Shown: positions 55,356-63,659 of the stretch, piece by piece
Position numbering within the stretch: position 1 is the stretch's first letter
Layout of the letters: every line of letters begins with the position of its first letter
Source of the DNA: Pannonibacter carbonis
GTDB lineage: Bacteria; Pseudomonadota; Alphaproteobacteria; Rhizobiales; Stappiaceae
Reading direction: 5' to 3'
NCBI RefSeq assembly: GCF_003012935.1
Contig: NZ_PUDR01000009.1
Location: 1 to 64,000 of the forward strand
Length of the DNA: 64,000 nt
Notes under the pieces: generated by a model
What the model was told of the DNA's origin: nothing
The model's database searches: none
Seen by the model: only the letters and a program-made list of their open reading frames with translations
Made by a program: the position numbers and the translations under genes

Positions 55356-55748
55356 ATGGAAATGACCTCTCCAGAGTTTTCCGGCATCGGCTTCGGCCGG
55401 ATTGCCGCAACGCTGCCCGTCCGGGACATGCAGCGGGCCACCGATTTTTATTGCGCTGTCCTCGGCTTTGCGAAGGTGTTCGAGAATGGTTCGCCAGCCG
55501 GGTTCATGATTCTCAGGAATGGAGTTGCAGAGCTGCACCTGACCTTGCAACCACACTATGATGCGCCATCCTTCAATGTCGCGCATATGCTGGTTGACGA
55601 TGTCGATGCCGTGCACGCACTTTGCTTCAAACATGGTCTGCGCATCATCAAGGGACTGCAGGACAAGGGCTATGGTCTTCGGGCTTTTGTTTTTGAGGAT
55701 CCAGACGGGAACCGGATCGATGTTGGATCCCCTGTTGGTCCGGTCTAG
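55356..55748 (+). CDS. VOC-family (glyoxalase/bleomycin-resistance fold) protein
   Basis: The ~130-residue protein has the paired beta-alpha-beta-beta-beta VOC fold: GRIAATLPVRDMQRATDFYCAVLGFAKVFEN, FMILRNGVAELHLTL, then LVDDVDAVHALCFKHGL and AFVFEDPDGNRIDVG. Metal-ligand-like His/Glu positions are partly kept. Members bind drugs such as bleomycin or act as dioxygenases or glyoxalases; here nothing allows a choice. The start is uncertain (ATG at 55356 or 55362; GTG at 55299 also in frame). Possibly cotranscribed with the acetyltransferase gene. Confidence 0.8.
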   Translation: MEMTSPEFSGIGFGRIAATLPVRDMQRATDFYCAVLGFAKVFENGSPAGFMILRNGVAELHLTLQPHYDAPSFNVAHMLVDDVDAVHALCFKHGLRIIKGLQDKGYGLRAFVFEDPDGNRIDVGSPVGPV

Positions 55749-55779
55749 CAGCCTTCCAGAGTCAGCCGTCTGACTTGGC

Positions 55780-56826
55780 TCAGCGTGCGGTCAGCACGCT
55801 GGTGCAGTCCTTAGGCAGCGCCGAGAGCGCCATCGGCCGCTTCTTCTCGACCGGTGGCGGCTTGCCCGTCACCGGATCGAGTTTCGGCACCCAGGGTTCG
55901 TCCGACAGCCACCAGGTGAGGTCCGCGCCGCAGCCGTCGCCGGGAGGCGGTGCGTCCTGGTCCGAACAGCCGGTGCTGCCGGCCGGGCAGGCGATGCGGA
56001 CATGGAAATGATAGTCATGCCCCCACCAGGGCCGCACCTTGTTGAGCCAGGCCCGGTCACCGGTTTCGAATTCGCACAGAGCCTTCTTGATCGCCGGATT
56101 GACGAAGATTCGCGCCACGCGTCTGTCCTTGGCAGCATGACGGATCAGCGCAGCATGGCTGTCAGTCCACTTCGACCGATCAACGCTGCGATCTGCCCCG
56201 GCCTTGTCCTGCGGATGCTTGACCATCGAGATGGCGGAAATGTTCTCCCGTTCCTCCGCGCTCAGGATACGGTTCGGCATCGGCGTGAGCCAGAGGTCGG
56301 CATCAAGGCCGATCTGGTGGCTGGAATGGCCTGATGTCATGGGCCCGCCGCGCGGCTGTGCCAGATCACCGACCAGCAGCCCGTTCCAGCCGAGCGTCGG
56401 GGCCGCCTTGGCGAGGTCCTGCAAATAGCGGATCAGGTCCGGATGGCCCCAGTTCCGGTTGCGCGACAGGCGCATGACCTGCCACGTCGGACCGTTGACC
56501 GGCAGTGCGTTCGCTCCGGCAAGACAGCCCTTGGCGTAGGATCCGATAGAGCGGGCCGCAAGCGGCGCCGGGCCCTTCATCGCGCCGAAATAGTCCTTGG
56601 CCGGAGCATCGCCTTTCAGCGCCGCTGGCGTTACAGGCGCTGCGTCGGGCTGGGGCGAGACTGCCGGCGCAGCTGCGGCGCTGCTGCTGGCCGACGGCTT
56701 TGCGGTGGGTACGGGCCCTGCAGCAGCCGCCGGGCCGACAAGCAGCGCAAAGCCGGTGGCGACGGACACCAAGCCAAGGGCAAGCCTTGACCGTATGCTG
56801 CAACTCGGACGGCGGCGCAGTGTCAT
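55780..56826 (-). CDS. mepA: Penicillin-insensitive murein endopeptidase MepA
   Basis: The 348-residue periplasmic Zn peptidase (M74) cuts DD- and LD-crosslinks in peptidoglycan. It has a signal peptide (residues ~1-36) followed by a low-complexity Ala/Pro-rich segment (about 37-75). The active-site motifs are GHSSHQIGLDADLWL (Zn ligand His, Asp), HAALIRHAAKD and WGHDYHFHVRIACP (His-x-His). Conserved cysteines match the family. The ATG at 56826 has GGAGA upstream; the longer frame adds 19 residues before the signal peptide. It faces a patatin-like gene upstream. Confidence 0.93.
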   Translation of the reverse strand: MTLRRRPSCSIRSRLALGLVSVATGFALLVGPAAAAGPVPTAKPSASSSAAAAPAVSPQPDAAPVTPAALKGDAPAKDYFGAMKGPAPLAARSIGSYAKGCLAGANALPVNGPTWQVMRLSRNRNWGHPDLIRYLQDLAKAAPTLGWNGLLVGDLAQPRGGPMTSGHSSHQIGLDADLWLTPMPNRILSAEERENISAISMVKHPQDKAGADRSVDRSKWTDSHAALIRHAAKDRRVARIFVNPAIKKALCEFETGDRAWLNKVRPWWGHDYHFHVRIACPAGSTGCSDQDAPPPGDGCGADLTWWLSDEPWVPKLDPVTGKPPPVEKKRPMALSALPKDCTSVLTAR

Positions 56827-56914
56827 GATCGGATCTCCGCGATGGGCCAGTGGCCCCGGCTTCGAATCCTGCGCCGTAGGCATTTACGTTTCCTTAATCA
56901 TGCCCCGGCTGCGG

Positions 56915-58000
56915 TCAAGCGGCGGCAAAGCAGGTTGTTCCGGCCTGCGGCGCGGTATCCCCATGAAGGGCGGCTGCGATGATGGCCGCGAGCCGGTCCA
57001 GCACCTGCGCGTGGTCGCGAATGATGAGGTCCGCTGCGCCGTTCAGCAGCAGAAGGTTGCCAGGCCGGGCATTGTCCCAGTCTTCCGCTTCGGCCGGGAC
57101 GGTGCCGTCGATGCGGATGTAGGTCGGTCCATCCATTTCGTTGAACAGCAACTGGGCCGCTTCGGCAACGCCCTCCGCCTGCGCGCTGGTCAGGATCGAC
57201 CAGACCGGCGCGCCATTGGAGGGCAGCATCCAGCCATGCGCGCCCCAGTTTTCTGCCTGAGCCGGGTTGATGGCGCGATCCGGGGCATGGCCGACGCCAA
57301 GCGACAGGATGACGATGTCACGTGGCGCCCAGCCCTGCCGGCGCGCAGCCGCATAGGCGACCAGAACCGGATCGGCATGGACGACGCTGCCGTCGATGAT
57401 CGCCTCCTGGCGGCCGAGCGTCAGGTTGTCGAGCCGTGCCGGCTCGAAGAACGAGGGCGCAGCCATTGCGCCGCGCACACCTTGCCAGATGTAGTAATCG
57501 TCTGGTCTTGCGCCCGTAACGGTCGGAGTCGTGCCCATCAACAAGGTGCGGCGGTGCTCGATGTCATAGCCGGTCAGGACCAGGTGCGTCAGGGCACTCT
57601 GCATGGAGGTCCAGCCGAAGCGTTCCTTCAGCATCTGTTCGAGCAGGCGGGCGTCGTAACGTTCATCGAAGACACCGAACGGATGCGTCACGAAGCGCGA
57701 AATCCGCTTGCGCAGGCTGTGGCTGAACAGGGCGCGGGCATCTTCCTCGAAGAACCTGCGCAGCTCGGCAAGCGTTGCCGCAACCTCGCCGTGGCCACCG
57801 GTTGCCTTGGGTGCGGCAAGACCAGCGGCAATCAAACCGCCGGTCGAGCTGCCGCACATCAGGTCGAACAGGCGATACATTGGCAGCTCGATGCCAGCCT
57901 GTGTCAGCTTTCCCTCCAGCGCTTCCAGAACGCGCAAGGGGATGAGGCCCCGCATGCCGCCGCCGTCGATGGAAAGAATGAACCGTTTTGTCGATGTCAT
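56915..58000 (-). CDS. Patatin-like phospholipase
   Basis: The 361-residue lipid acyl hydrolase carries the patatin motifs: DGGGMRGLIPL (oxyanion hole, residues ~12-22), GSSTGG (GxSxG nucleophile, Ser52) and the catalytic Asp in IIDGSVVHADP. This dyad motif is DGS instead of the usual DGG or DGA. There is no signal peptide, so it is probably cytoplasmic. The ATG at 58000 has GAGGCAGG upstream; the frame opens at 58102. No cyclic-nucleotide synthase is beside it, so a CBASS effector role is not supported. Confidence 0.88.
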   Translation of the reverse strand: MTSTKRFILSIDGGGMRGLIPLRVLEALEGKLTQAGIELPMYRLFDLMCGSSTGGLIAAGLAAPKATGGHGEVAATLAELRRFFEEDARALFSHSLRKRISRFVTHPFGVFDERYDARLLEQMLKERFGWTSMQSALTHLVLTGYDIEHRRTLLMGTTPTVTGARPDDYYIWQGVRGAMAAPSFFEPARLDNLTLGRQEAIIDGSVVHADPVLVAYAAARRQGWAPRDIVILSLGVGHAPDRAINPAQAENWGAHGWMLPSNGAPVWSILTSAQAEGVAEAAQLLFNEMDGPTYIRIDGTVPAEAEDWDNARPGNLLLLNGAADLIIRDHAQVLDRLAAIIAAALHGDTAPQAGTTCFAAA

Positions 58001-58098
58001 GCCCTGCCTCATTCGTGTGCCGCCAAGCGCCCCCGCATGCGCCCCGAGCCGGAGATCCGGCTGCGAGGGTTGCAGTTTTGGTGAGGAATGAGACTTGG

Positions 58099-58138
58099 GC
58101 AAGGCCGGGGCAAGGCCGGGGCAAGGTAGTTGCCCCGG
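58099..58138. repeat. Short tandem repeat joined to a hairpin
   Basis: The sequence GGCAAGGCCGG is repeated head to tail (about 58097-58124) and merges into an inverted repeat CCGGGGCAA (58116-58124) / TTGCCCCGG (58130-58138) with a 5-base loop. It lies between the GNAT gene and the patatin gene. No T-run follows. Confidence 0.6.
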
Positions 58139-58189
58139 AACGTGAAGTCAGGGTTAGGGAATGGCAAATGCGCCAAACCCGTCCAGCCG

Positions 58190-58756
58190 TCAGCCAGGCA
58201 ACTGGGCAAGCTGCTTGTACATTAAGGTGCAGCCCTCGAACCGCTGCTTGCGCGGGTCGAGGGCGTAGGCCGGAATGTGGCCGATCACCTGATAGCCAAG
58301 GTCAAGGTAGAGCTGCTCACCAGCGTCGCCTGTCCGGGTGTCGAGGGTGAGAAGGCTCCGAGACCGGGCTGCGGCGCAGGCTTCGGCTTCCAGCATCAGC
58401 GACCGGGCAATGCCCTTGCGGCGGTGCTTGGGGTGAACCAGAAGCTTGCGCACATCGGCGCGCTGCGGCTGGTTGGCCGGCGTATCGGCTGCCAGCTGCA
58501 CGGTGCCTGCAACCTCATCGCCGACCAGCGCGACGATCAGGTCAACGTCGCCGGCGACAACGCCCGGCAAGACCTTGCCGCGCCAGAAACGCAGCGCGTC
58601 GGTGGGGCTGAACGGGTCAACGAAGCTGACACTCGCCCCGTCAAGTACGCAGGCGGTCAGCACTTCGGCAAGGCCAACGACGTGATCTTCAAACGTGTCC
58701 GCAGTCAGGCGGACAAGGCGTGCGGCATGGGCCTGCGTTTGCTCGGCAAGGGTCAT
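58190..58756 (-). CDS. GNAT acetyltransferase, partner of XRE/cupin regulator
   Basis: The 188-residue GNAT protein has the acetyl-CoA loop RADVRKLLVHPKHRRKGIARSLMLEAEACA (RxxG motif RRKGIA) and a C-terminal YLDLGYQVIGHIPAYAL. It lies 77 bp downstream of an XRE-family regulator with a cupin domain on the same strand, a pairing widespread in proteobacteria where the regulator is thought to control the acetyltransferase. The substrate is unknown. Confidence 0.88.
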   Translation of the reverse strand: MTLAEQTQAHAARLVRLTADTFEDHVVGLAEVLTACVLDGASVSFVDPFSPTDALRFWRGKVLPGVVAGDVDLIVALVGDEVAGTVQLAADTPANQPQRADVRKLLVHPKHRRKGIARSLMLEAEACAAARSRSLLTLDTRTGDAGEQLYLDLGYQVIGHIPAYALDPRKQRFEGCTLMYKQLAQLPG

Positions 58757-58833
58757 CTGTCAGCTCTGTTCGTTGGGGTTCATAGGCCGGGATCACGCCC
58801 GGACCTGATCTGTGTTTTGGGGTCTGCCGTCGT

Positions 58834-59412
58834 TCACACCAGAAACAGCAGGTACCGCGCGCCGCTGTCGCCGGGTGTCTCGTAGGAATTGCCGCCGGTC
58901 AGGCGGAACCGAAGGCAGTCGCCGGCGGAGAGGTCATGCCGGACGTTGCCAAGTGTCACCGACAGCGTGCCTTCCAGCATCACAAGATGATGCTCAAGGC
59001 CGGGCCGGGGCGGGGCGTCATAGGCAATGCGGGTCGCAGGGGGGAGGGTGGACTCCAGCACCTCTCCGGCAAGCGATCGGGCTGGCGGCGAAACGATCCG
59101 CCGGCGATAGCCTGTGCCCGGATCCGTCCATAGCACTTGCGCGGCCAGCGGAACGCATGCAGGCGCGTCGTCCTCGACCATCTGCATCAGCCGTGACAGG
59201 GTGATGCCATGCGCCGTTGTCAGACGGGCCAGCACCTGGGCCGTTGCGCTGACGTCGGCGTTCTCAAGCCGGGACAGGGTTGCCCTGCTGACGCCGCTGC
59301 GCTTGGCAAGGTCATCGAGCGACCAACCCTTGTCTAGGCGCAGCTGGCGCAGCCGCTGGGCAATCTGTGAATCGAGGTCAGCCTCGGGGGGAGATGTGTG
59401 CTTGTTTTCCAT
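58834..59412 (-). CDS. XRE-family transcriptional regulator with C-terminal cupin
   Basis: The 192-residue regulator has an N-terminal HTH (IAQRLRQLRLDKGWSLDDLAKRSGVSRATLSRLEN, residues ~15-52) and a C-terminal cupin (about 110-190, with RPGLEHHLVMLEGTLSVTLG and LSAGDCLRFRLTGGNSYETPG). Such proteins repress small operons and bind a small ligand in the cupin. A perfect 9-bp inverted repeat covers its own start, indicating autoregulation. The downstream GNAT gene is probably cotranscribed. Confidence 0.93.
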   Translation of the reverse strand: MENKHTSPPEADLDSQIAQRLRQLRLDKGWSLDDLAKRSGVSRATLSRLENADVSATAQVLARLTTAHGITLSRLMQMVEDDAPACVPLAAQVLWTDPGTGYRRRIVSPPARSLAGEVLESTLPPATRIAYDAPPRPGLEHHLVMLEGTLSVTLGNVRHDLSAGDCLRFRLTGGNSYETPGDSGARYLLFLV

Positions 59413-59437
59413 ATTTGGGAATATTTCTCAAATATGG
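59409..59437. promoter_or_regulatory. Inverted repeat CCATATTTG-N11-CAAATATGG (autoregulatory operator)
   Basis: The 9-bp arms are exactly complementary around an 11-bp AT-rich spacer. The site overlaps the XRE/cupin start codon (59410-59412) and fills the 32-bp gap to the upstream amidotransferase gene, so binding would block its own expression. Confidence 0.7.
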
Positions 59438-59444
59438 TCGGCCG

Positions 59445-60242
59445 TCAAGCCTCTGCGAAGGCGTTCTCCAGGCGCAGCGGGCGGGTCGACGCGCCGTCGC
59501 AGCTCAGAACATACAACTTGTCCGGTTCCACCGCACGCCAGCGGGCGCAGGCGCCCTCCAGCGGCTCCGATGCAAAGGCGCGGCCGCCGTGGTCGAGGCA
59601 CTCGGAGAGATAGAGGGTCGGGGCCTGACCATCGTCGGCGAAACGGAACGCGTAGAGTTTCTCGCCTTCGGTGAACACGCAGGTCAGCCGGATCGGCTTT
59701 TCTCCGGTCGTGCGTCGCGCAGCGATGTCCAGCACCTGCGACAGTGTCTTGTCCAGCGCGGCCTGCGGATCGGTGTTGAGGCCATTGGTCATCAGCAGCA
59801 GGAAGAACAGTTCGCTGTCCGTCGTGCCTTTCCGGCAGGCGTAATAGTCCTCGTCGATCAGCATCTCCATTTCACGGCGAATGCGCGTGAAATCGCCGAT
59901 GTTGCCGTTGTGCATGAAGGACCAGCGGCCGCAGGAGAACGGATGGCAGTTGTCGCGCGAGGTTGCGCCCGTAGTCGCGGCCCGCACATGGGCGAGGAAC
60001 AGCCGTGCCTGCACCAGACGGCAGATGCTCTGCAGGTTCGTGTCGGCCCAGGCCGGCAGCACGTCCTTGAACAGGCCCGGCTCGGTCTGGTGGCCGTACC
60101 AGGCAATCCCGAACCCGTCGCCATTGACCCTGAGCTTTGCCTCCTGCGCATCAAGGCTCTGGACAAGCAGGGAATGCTTCGGCTTGGCGATGATGTTTTC
60201 GAGGGGGATCTCGGTCCCCAGGTAGGCAGCCAGACGGCACAT
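59445..60242 (-). CDS. Class II glutamine amidotransferase (YafJ-like)
   Basis: The 265-residue Ntn-hydrolase begins MCRLAAYLG, with Cys2 as the N-terminal nucleophile after Met removal. Class II motifs are VNGDGFGIAWYG, LFLAHVRAAT, NCHPFSCGRWSFMHNGNIGDF and GTTDSELFFLLLM. Such stand-alone amidotransferase domains lack the synthase partner, and their physiological acceptor is unknown. The start is at 60242. It diverges from the CtrA-site gene to the right. Confidence 0.92.
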   Translation of the reverse strand: MCRLAAYLGTEIPLENIIAKPKHSLLVQSLDAQEAKLRVNGDGFGIAWYGHQTEPGLFKDVLPAWADTNLQSICRLVQARLFLAHVRAATTGATSRDNCHPFSCGRWSFMHNGNIGDFTRIRREMEMLIDEDYYACRKGTTDSELFFLLLMTNGLNTDPQAALDKTLSQVLDIAARRTTGEKPIRLTCVFTEGEKLYAFRFADDGQAPTLYLSECLDHGGRAFASEPLEGACARWRAVEPDKLYVLSCDGASTRPLRLENAFAEA

Positions 60243-60582
60243 GGATCAACAGGACCTGCAAATGGAGAAACGCACCGAAGGTACCTGGCAAAGGATCCCT
60301 CCAATCCCGGCAAGATTAAGCAGGTCGGGTTGGGATGAGATCCGGATTTTTAGGCATTCTTCAGTGGCGACGCCCAAAGTGTCCCATCTGATCGTTAATG
60401 GTTCGATACTTTTCCCATGCTGCAAGCCGAACGCCGCAACGAACTCGCTTGGGCTGCTTGCGCCTTCCGGGCAGACGCAGGTTCGAGGTGTCGCAGTGGT
60501 TAACGTGATGTTAACCATTCTTTTGCAAGGCTGGTCTCAGGATCTGCCGCAACCGGTGCGCAGACCGTACCGGAGCCATCCG
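60243..60582. other. 340-bp divergent promoter region with CtrA site
   Basis: This region separates the amidotransferase gene (minus) from the hypothetical protein gene (plus). It contains the 21-bp palindrome with CtrA full site at 60497-60517. I see no gene in it; the frame open from 60241 is not supported. Confidence 0.6.
60497..60517. promoter_or_regulatory. CtrA-type full site in a perfect 21-bp palindrome
   Basis: TGGTTAAC-GTGAT-GTTAACCA is a perfect inverted repeat, and within it TTAACGTGATGTTAAC (60500-60515) matches TTAA-N7-TTAAC exactly. It ends 65 bp upstream of the ATG at 60583. Confidence 0.65.
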
Positions 60583-61170
60583 ATGCAGCTCTCGATCCAG
60601 TCGACGACCACCACTGCAAGCCTCTTTGCCATGCAGCAGGGCAGTCTCGACGCAGGCGGGCGCGGCAAGGCGGGCGGCGCAGACGAGGGGACGGCCAAGG
60701 CTGTTCCAGCGACCAATGTCCTCGACCTTGCGGCGAAGAAGGCAGAAGAAGATGCCGTCGTCATTTCGGCGCTGAAGGAGGCGGTCGAGAAGGGCAAGTC
60801 CAAGAGCGACAGCGACGACAAGTCCGCCAAGCTTGCCACCGTTGATGACTACATTCAAACCGCCGACAAAATTCGTGGCGCGTTGGGTCAGGACGGCGGA
60901 GAGGGCGCAAGTGCTGCCTACGAAAGCGCCACGATCACCGAAACCGTGATCGAAGGCGAGATCGGTGGCCAGAAGATTTCTGCCTCTTTTGTCTCGTTCG
61001 ACCGGGTCTCCTACAACAGCCAGACCGGTCTGACCTCCCGTTCCGCCAGCGCGATGAATATCGAAGTCAGCGGCAACGGCGTTTCCTCCAGCTACCAGAG
61101 CGCATCGGTATCCTCGCTTTACGCCGGCACCGACAAGCAGCTCGGCAACCTGATTTCCGGCTTCGCCTGA
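60583..61170 (+). CDS. Unrecognised protein with a CtrA-type site upstream
   Basis: The 195-residue protein has no signal peptide or membrane segment. An N-terminal Ser/Thr/Gly-rich part (1-55) is followed by a charged helical part (about 55-95, with VISALKEAVEKGKSKSDSDDKSAK). The beta-rich C-terminal part (about 110-195, with TITETVIEGEIGGQKISASFVSFDRVSYNSQTG-like alternation and ASSLYAGTDKQLGNLISGFA) suggests surface or structural use. I do not recognise it. Ser/Gly-rich, no Cys: compatible with an exported or flagellum-linked protein, but this is inference from the CtrA-type site. Confidence 0.7.
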   Translation: MQLSIQSTTTTASLFAMQQGSLDAGGRGKAGGADEGTAKAVPATNVLDLAAKKAEEDAVVISALKEAVEKGKSKSDSDDKSAKLATVDDYIQTADKIRGALGQDGGEGASAAYESATITETVIEGEIGGQKISASFVSFDRVSYNSQTGLTSRSASAMNIEVSGNGVSSSYQSASVSSLYAGTDKQLGNLISGFA

Positions 61171-61335
61171 GCGGGTAGCAATGCCCCAAACCGGTTAAAC
61201 CGCGCCATGCGTCCGGAATTGACCGGACAGCCTGCCCCCTTGAGAGACTTCGCCTGACCGGCTACATCCGCATCAATCGGCCGCGTTCCTTGCGGCGGAC
61301 GCAGCCAAACGTGTGGCAGTCTGGGAGATCAGCGC

Positions 61336-62394
61336 GTGGACAATCTGAAGGCGGAACTGCTGCGCGGCCTCTGGTACGTGGCCTGCCTCGGCGCCGAGAT
61401 CAAGCCGGGCGCCATGACTGGCAAGAAGCTGATGGGCGACATGGTGCTGCTTGGCCGTGACAAGGCCGGCAAGGTGTTTGCCCTGCGCGACATCTGCCCG
61501 CATCGCGGTATTCCGCTGCGCCACGGCAAGTTTGATGGCGAAACGGTGCAGTGCTGCTACCACGGCTGGCGCTTCAATACGGACGGCGTCTGCGTCGACA
61601 TCCCCTCGACCCATGAAGACCAGGTCATCGACTTCTCCAAGATCACCTGCGGTGCCTATCCGGCGATCGAGCAGCAGGGCCTCGTCTGGGTCTATTTCTC
61701 TGCCGCGGGCGAACGCCCGGAGGACGGCCGCCAGCCGCGCCCGCCGATGCTGCCGGACTTTGATGCCGCCACCGGCCCGGCGCTGCATATCATGCAGCCC
61801 TTCGTCTGTTCAGTGGACCACGCGGCGCTCGGCCTGATGGATCCGACCCACGCCGCCTTCGTGCACACATCCTGGTGGTTCAAGAAGAACGCCACCAAGC
61901 TGCGTCCCAAGCGCAAGGAATTCGAGCCGTCAGAGCTTGGCTGGGCCATGGTGCGCCACAAGCTGCCGCCGCAGAACATCGCCTACAAGCTGCTGGGCGA
62001 CGACGTGACCACCGAAATCCGCTACGCCCTGCCGGGCCTGCGCATCGAGCATATCAAGGGCTCGAAGCACTCCGTCGTCGGCCTCACCACCATCACTCCG
62101 GTCACGGAAGACGAGACGGAGGTCCGTCAGATGTTCTGGGCATCGATGGGCTGGATCGGACCGTTCAAGCCACTGATGCGGCATCTGATGAACGTGTTTC
62201 TCGGCCAGGACCGGCGCGTGGTCATCCAGCAGCGCGAAGGGCTGGAGTACAATCCGAAGCTGATGCTGATCAACGACGCCGACACCCAGGGCCGCTGGTG
62301 GATGCAGCTGAAGCGCGAATGGACGGATGCGCAGGCCGAAGGCCGGGAGTTCCAGAACCCCGTACGCGGCCGCGTCCTGCGCTGGATGAGCTGA
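61336..62394 (+). CDS. Rieske-type aromatic ring-hydroxylating oxygenase
   Basis: The 352-residue oxygenase alpha subunit has a Rieske [2Fe-2S] domain with CPHRG (Cys-x-His, about residues 54-58) and CYHGWRFN (Cys-x-x-His, about 74-81). The mononuclear iron site in the C-terminal part has DHAALGLMDPTHAAFVH (Asp/His ligands). It resembles VanA/phthalate-type enzymes. It uses GTG at 61336. No ferredoxin or reductase gene adjoins, so electron donors must be encoded elsewhere. The substrate is unknown. Confidence 0.9.
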   Translation: MDNLKAELLRGLWYVACLGAEIKPGAMTGKKLMGDMVLLGRDKAGKVFALRDICPHRGIPLRHGKFDGETVQCCYHGWRFNTDGVCVDIPSTHEDQVIDFSKITCGAYPAIEQQGLVWVYFSAAGERPEDGRQPRPPMLPDFDAATGPALHIMQPFVCSVDHAALGLMDPTHAAFVHTSWWFKKNATKLRPKRKEFEPSELGWAMVRHKLPPQNIAYKLLGDDVTTEIRYALPGLRIEHIKGSKHSVVGLTTITPVTEDETEVRQMFWASMGWIGPFKPLMRHLMNVFLGQDRRVVIQQREGLEYNPKLMLINDADTQGRWWMQLKREWTDAQAEGREFQNPVRGRVLRWMS

Positions 62395-62421
62395 CCGGCA
62401 ACCGATTTGAACAGGATGAAA

Positions 62422-62448
62422 AAACCCCTTTGAAGGCAGGGGCTTTAG
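62422..62448 (+). terminator. Weak terminator after Rieske gene
   Basis: CCCCT (62425-62429) pairs with AGGGG (62438-62442), extended by AAA/TTT around the stem and followed by CTTTAG. Short stem, so moderate support only. Confidence 0.4.
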
Positions 62449-62469
62449 ACTGCTGACACACCTTTCATC

Positions 62470-62596
62470 TTCATCCCGGGCGCAGCGAAGCGGAGATCCG
62501 GGACCGGAGAGCTACGGTCTTCCAGTTTTAACTCGTTGAAATATTAATGCCTCGGCTCTCCGGTCCCGGCTCTGCGCTTCGCCCGGCCGGGATGAC
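62470..62596. repeat. Palindromic intergenic repeat, copy 2 (127 bp, inverted)
   Basis: Same family as 34848-34976 but reversed: its left arm resembles the right arm of copy 1 and its loop (TTTAACTCGTTGAA, 62527-62540) is the reverse complement of that in copy 1 with one mismatch. Both copies lie between genes, each next to a terminator. Confidence 0.85.
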
Positions 62597-62631
62597 GCCG
62601 GAGAGGTCTAGGCCTGTCATCAAGCTGAAAC

Positions 62632-62650
62632 GCCCGGCTTACGACCGGGC
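62632..62650. terminator. Bidirectional terminator hairpin
   Basis: GCCCGG (62632-62637) pairs with CCGGGC (62645-62650) around a 7-base loop. On the plus strand it is followed by TCTTTCCGTTTT, on the minus strand by GTTTCAGC. It serves the convergent Rieske and DUF1186 genes. Confidence 0.6.
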
Positions 62651-62683
62651 TCTTTCCGTTTTGATGATCTGACGCGAGGCGTC

Positions 62684-63538
62684 TCAGTTCTTGTCGAACG
62701 GCGTATCGTCTTCGGCGGCCAGCAGCATGGGGACATCCTCCCACTCGGCCTCGTCACCATCCCAGGACCAGTCGCCCAGCATTTCGACGGTGTCTTCGAA
62801 GGCATAGTAGCGGTTGGTGGCCAGCCACAGGTCCTTGGCTTCCGCGTCTTCGTTCGACACTTTCAGCGCTTCCAGATGATAGCCGAAGTCTTCCGGGTCG
62901 GCTGGACGGAAGCCACCTTCATCCATGGCGATGGTGCCGTTCTCGAACAGCGCGTCGATGATGGGGGCAAGGTCCTCAAAGCCGAGATCGCCGGCGACCG
63001 CCACATAGGTGCCCCACATGAAGCTGTCCGGTTCCGGCTTCACCGTGACCGGGAAGTCTGCCAGAAGTTTGCGGGCATGATCACGGTCGACAGCTCCGCT
63101 GATCACACCATGCGCCCAGGCCACCATCATGGCATCGCGGGCAAAGTCATCAACCGCATTGTTGCTGAACCCGGCTTCCAGCTGGGCGTAGTCGCCATTG
63201 TTGAGCGCGATCAGGATCGGTCCCATCGTCTCGGTCATGGCATCGCCAAAGAGGGCTTCAAGGTCGAGGTTCTCGCTCTGCAGCAACTGCATCAAGGGAG
63301 CGAAGGCTTCCTTGGCATCAATGTCGGCGAGGATATGCAGGGCGATAAAGCAGGCATCGCCCTTGGCATCGCGCTGGCTCAAGGGACCCGTGCCGCCATT
63401 GGCACGGTCTTCCAGGATGGCCATCAGCGCCGGCCTGGCCGCTTCGGGCGCGTCAAGGCAAGCCTGAACCGCGTCTTCGGGAAAGCCTTCTCCGGCGGTA
63501 AAGGCATCAATCAGGCTGGCAGCGTCGAGCGCGGTCAT
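62684..63538 (-). CDS. DUF1186-family protein
   Basis: The 284-residue protein is acidic and helical, in keeping with the DUF1186 family of uncharacterised proteins with repeat-like helices (ILEDRANGGTGPLSQRDAKGDACFIALHILADI, AFAPLMQLLQSENLDLEALFGD). The C-terminus is strongly acidic (DWSWDGDEAEWEDVP). No function is established. The family may form an alpha solenoid binding partner proteins. It is monocistronic and followed by the hairpin at 62632. Confidence 0.8.
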   Translation of the reverse strand: MTALDAASLIDAFTAGEGFPEDAVQACLDAPEAARPALMAILEDRANGGTGPLSQRDAKGDACFIALHILADIDAKEAFAPLMQLLQSENLDLEALFGDAMTETMGPILIALNNGDYAQLEAGFSNNAVDDFARDAMMVAWAHGVISGAVDRDHARKLLADFPVTVKPEPDSFMWGTYVAVAGDLGFEDLAPIIDALFENGTIAMDEGGFRPADPEDFGYHLEALKVSNEDAEAKDLWLATNRYYAFEDTVEMLGDWSWDGDEAEWEDVPMLLAAEDDTPFDKN

Positions 63539-63659
63539 GGTGAAATCCTTGTCTTGCTAAGGCGGTTCCTTTTTCGCCGGAACCTTCATTGCTTGTGTCT
63601 TATCACGGTGATCTCGCAGTGGCGATGACGGTTGCACATGTATCGCCAGACCTGTTGGT

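Noticed and set aside
56915-58000. Patatin as a CBASS (CapV-like) defence effector
   Set aside because: No cyclic-nucleotide synthase or ancillary CBASS gene adjoins. Neighbours are mepA and a GNAT gene.
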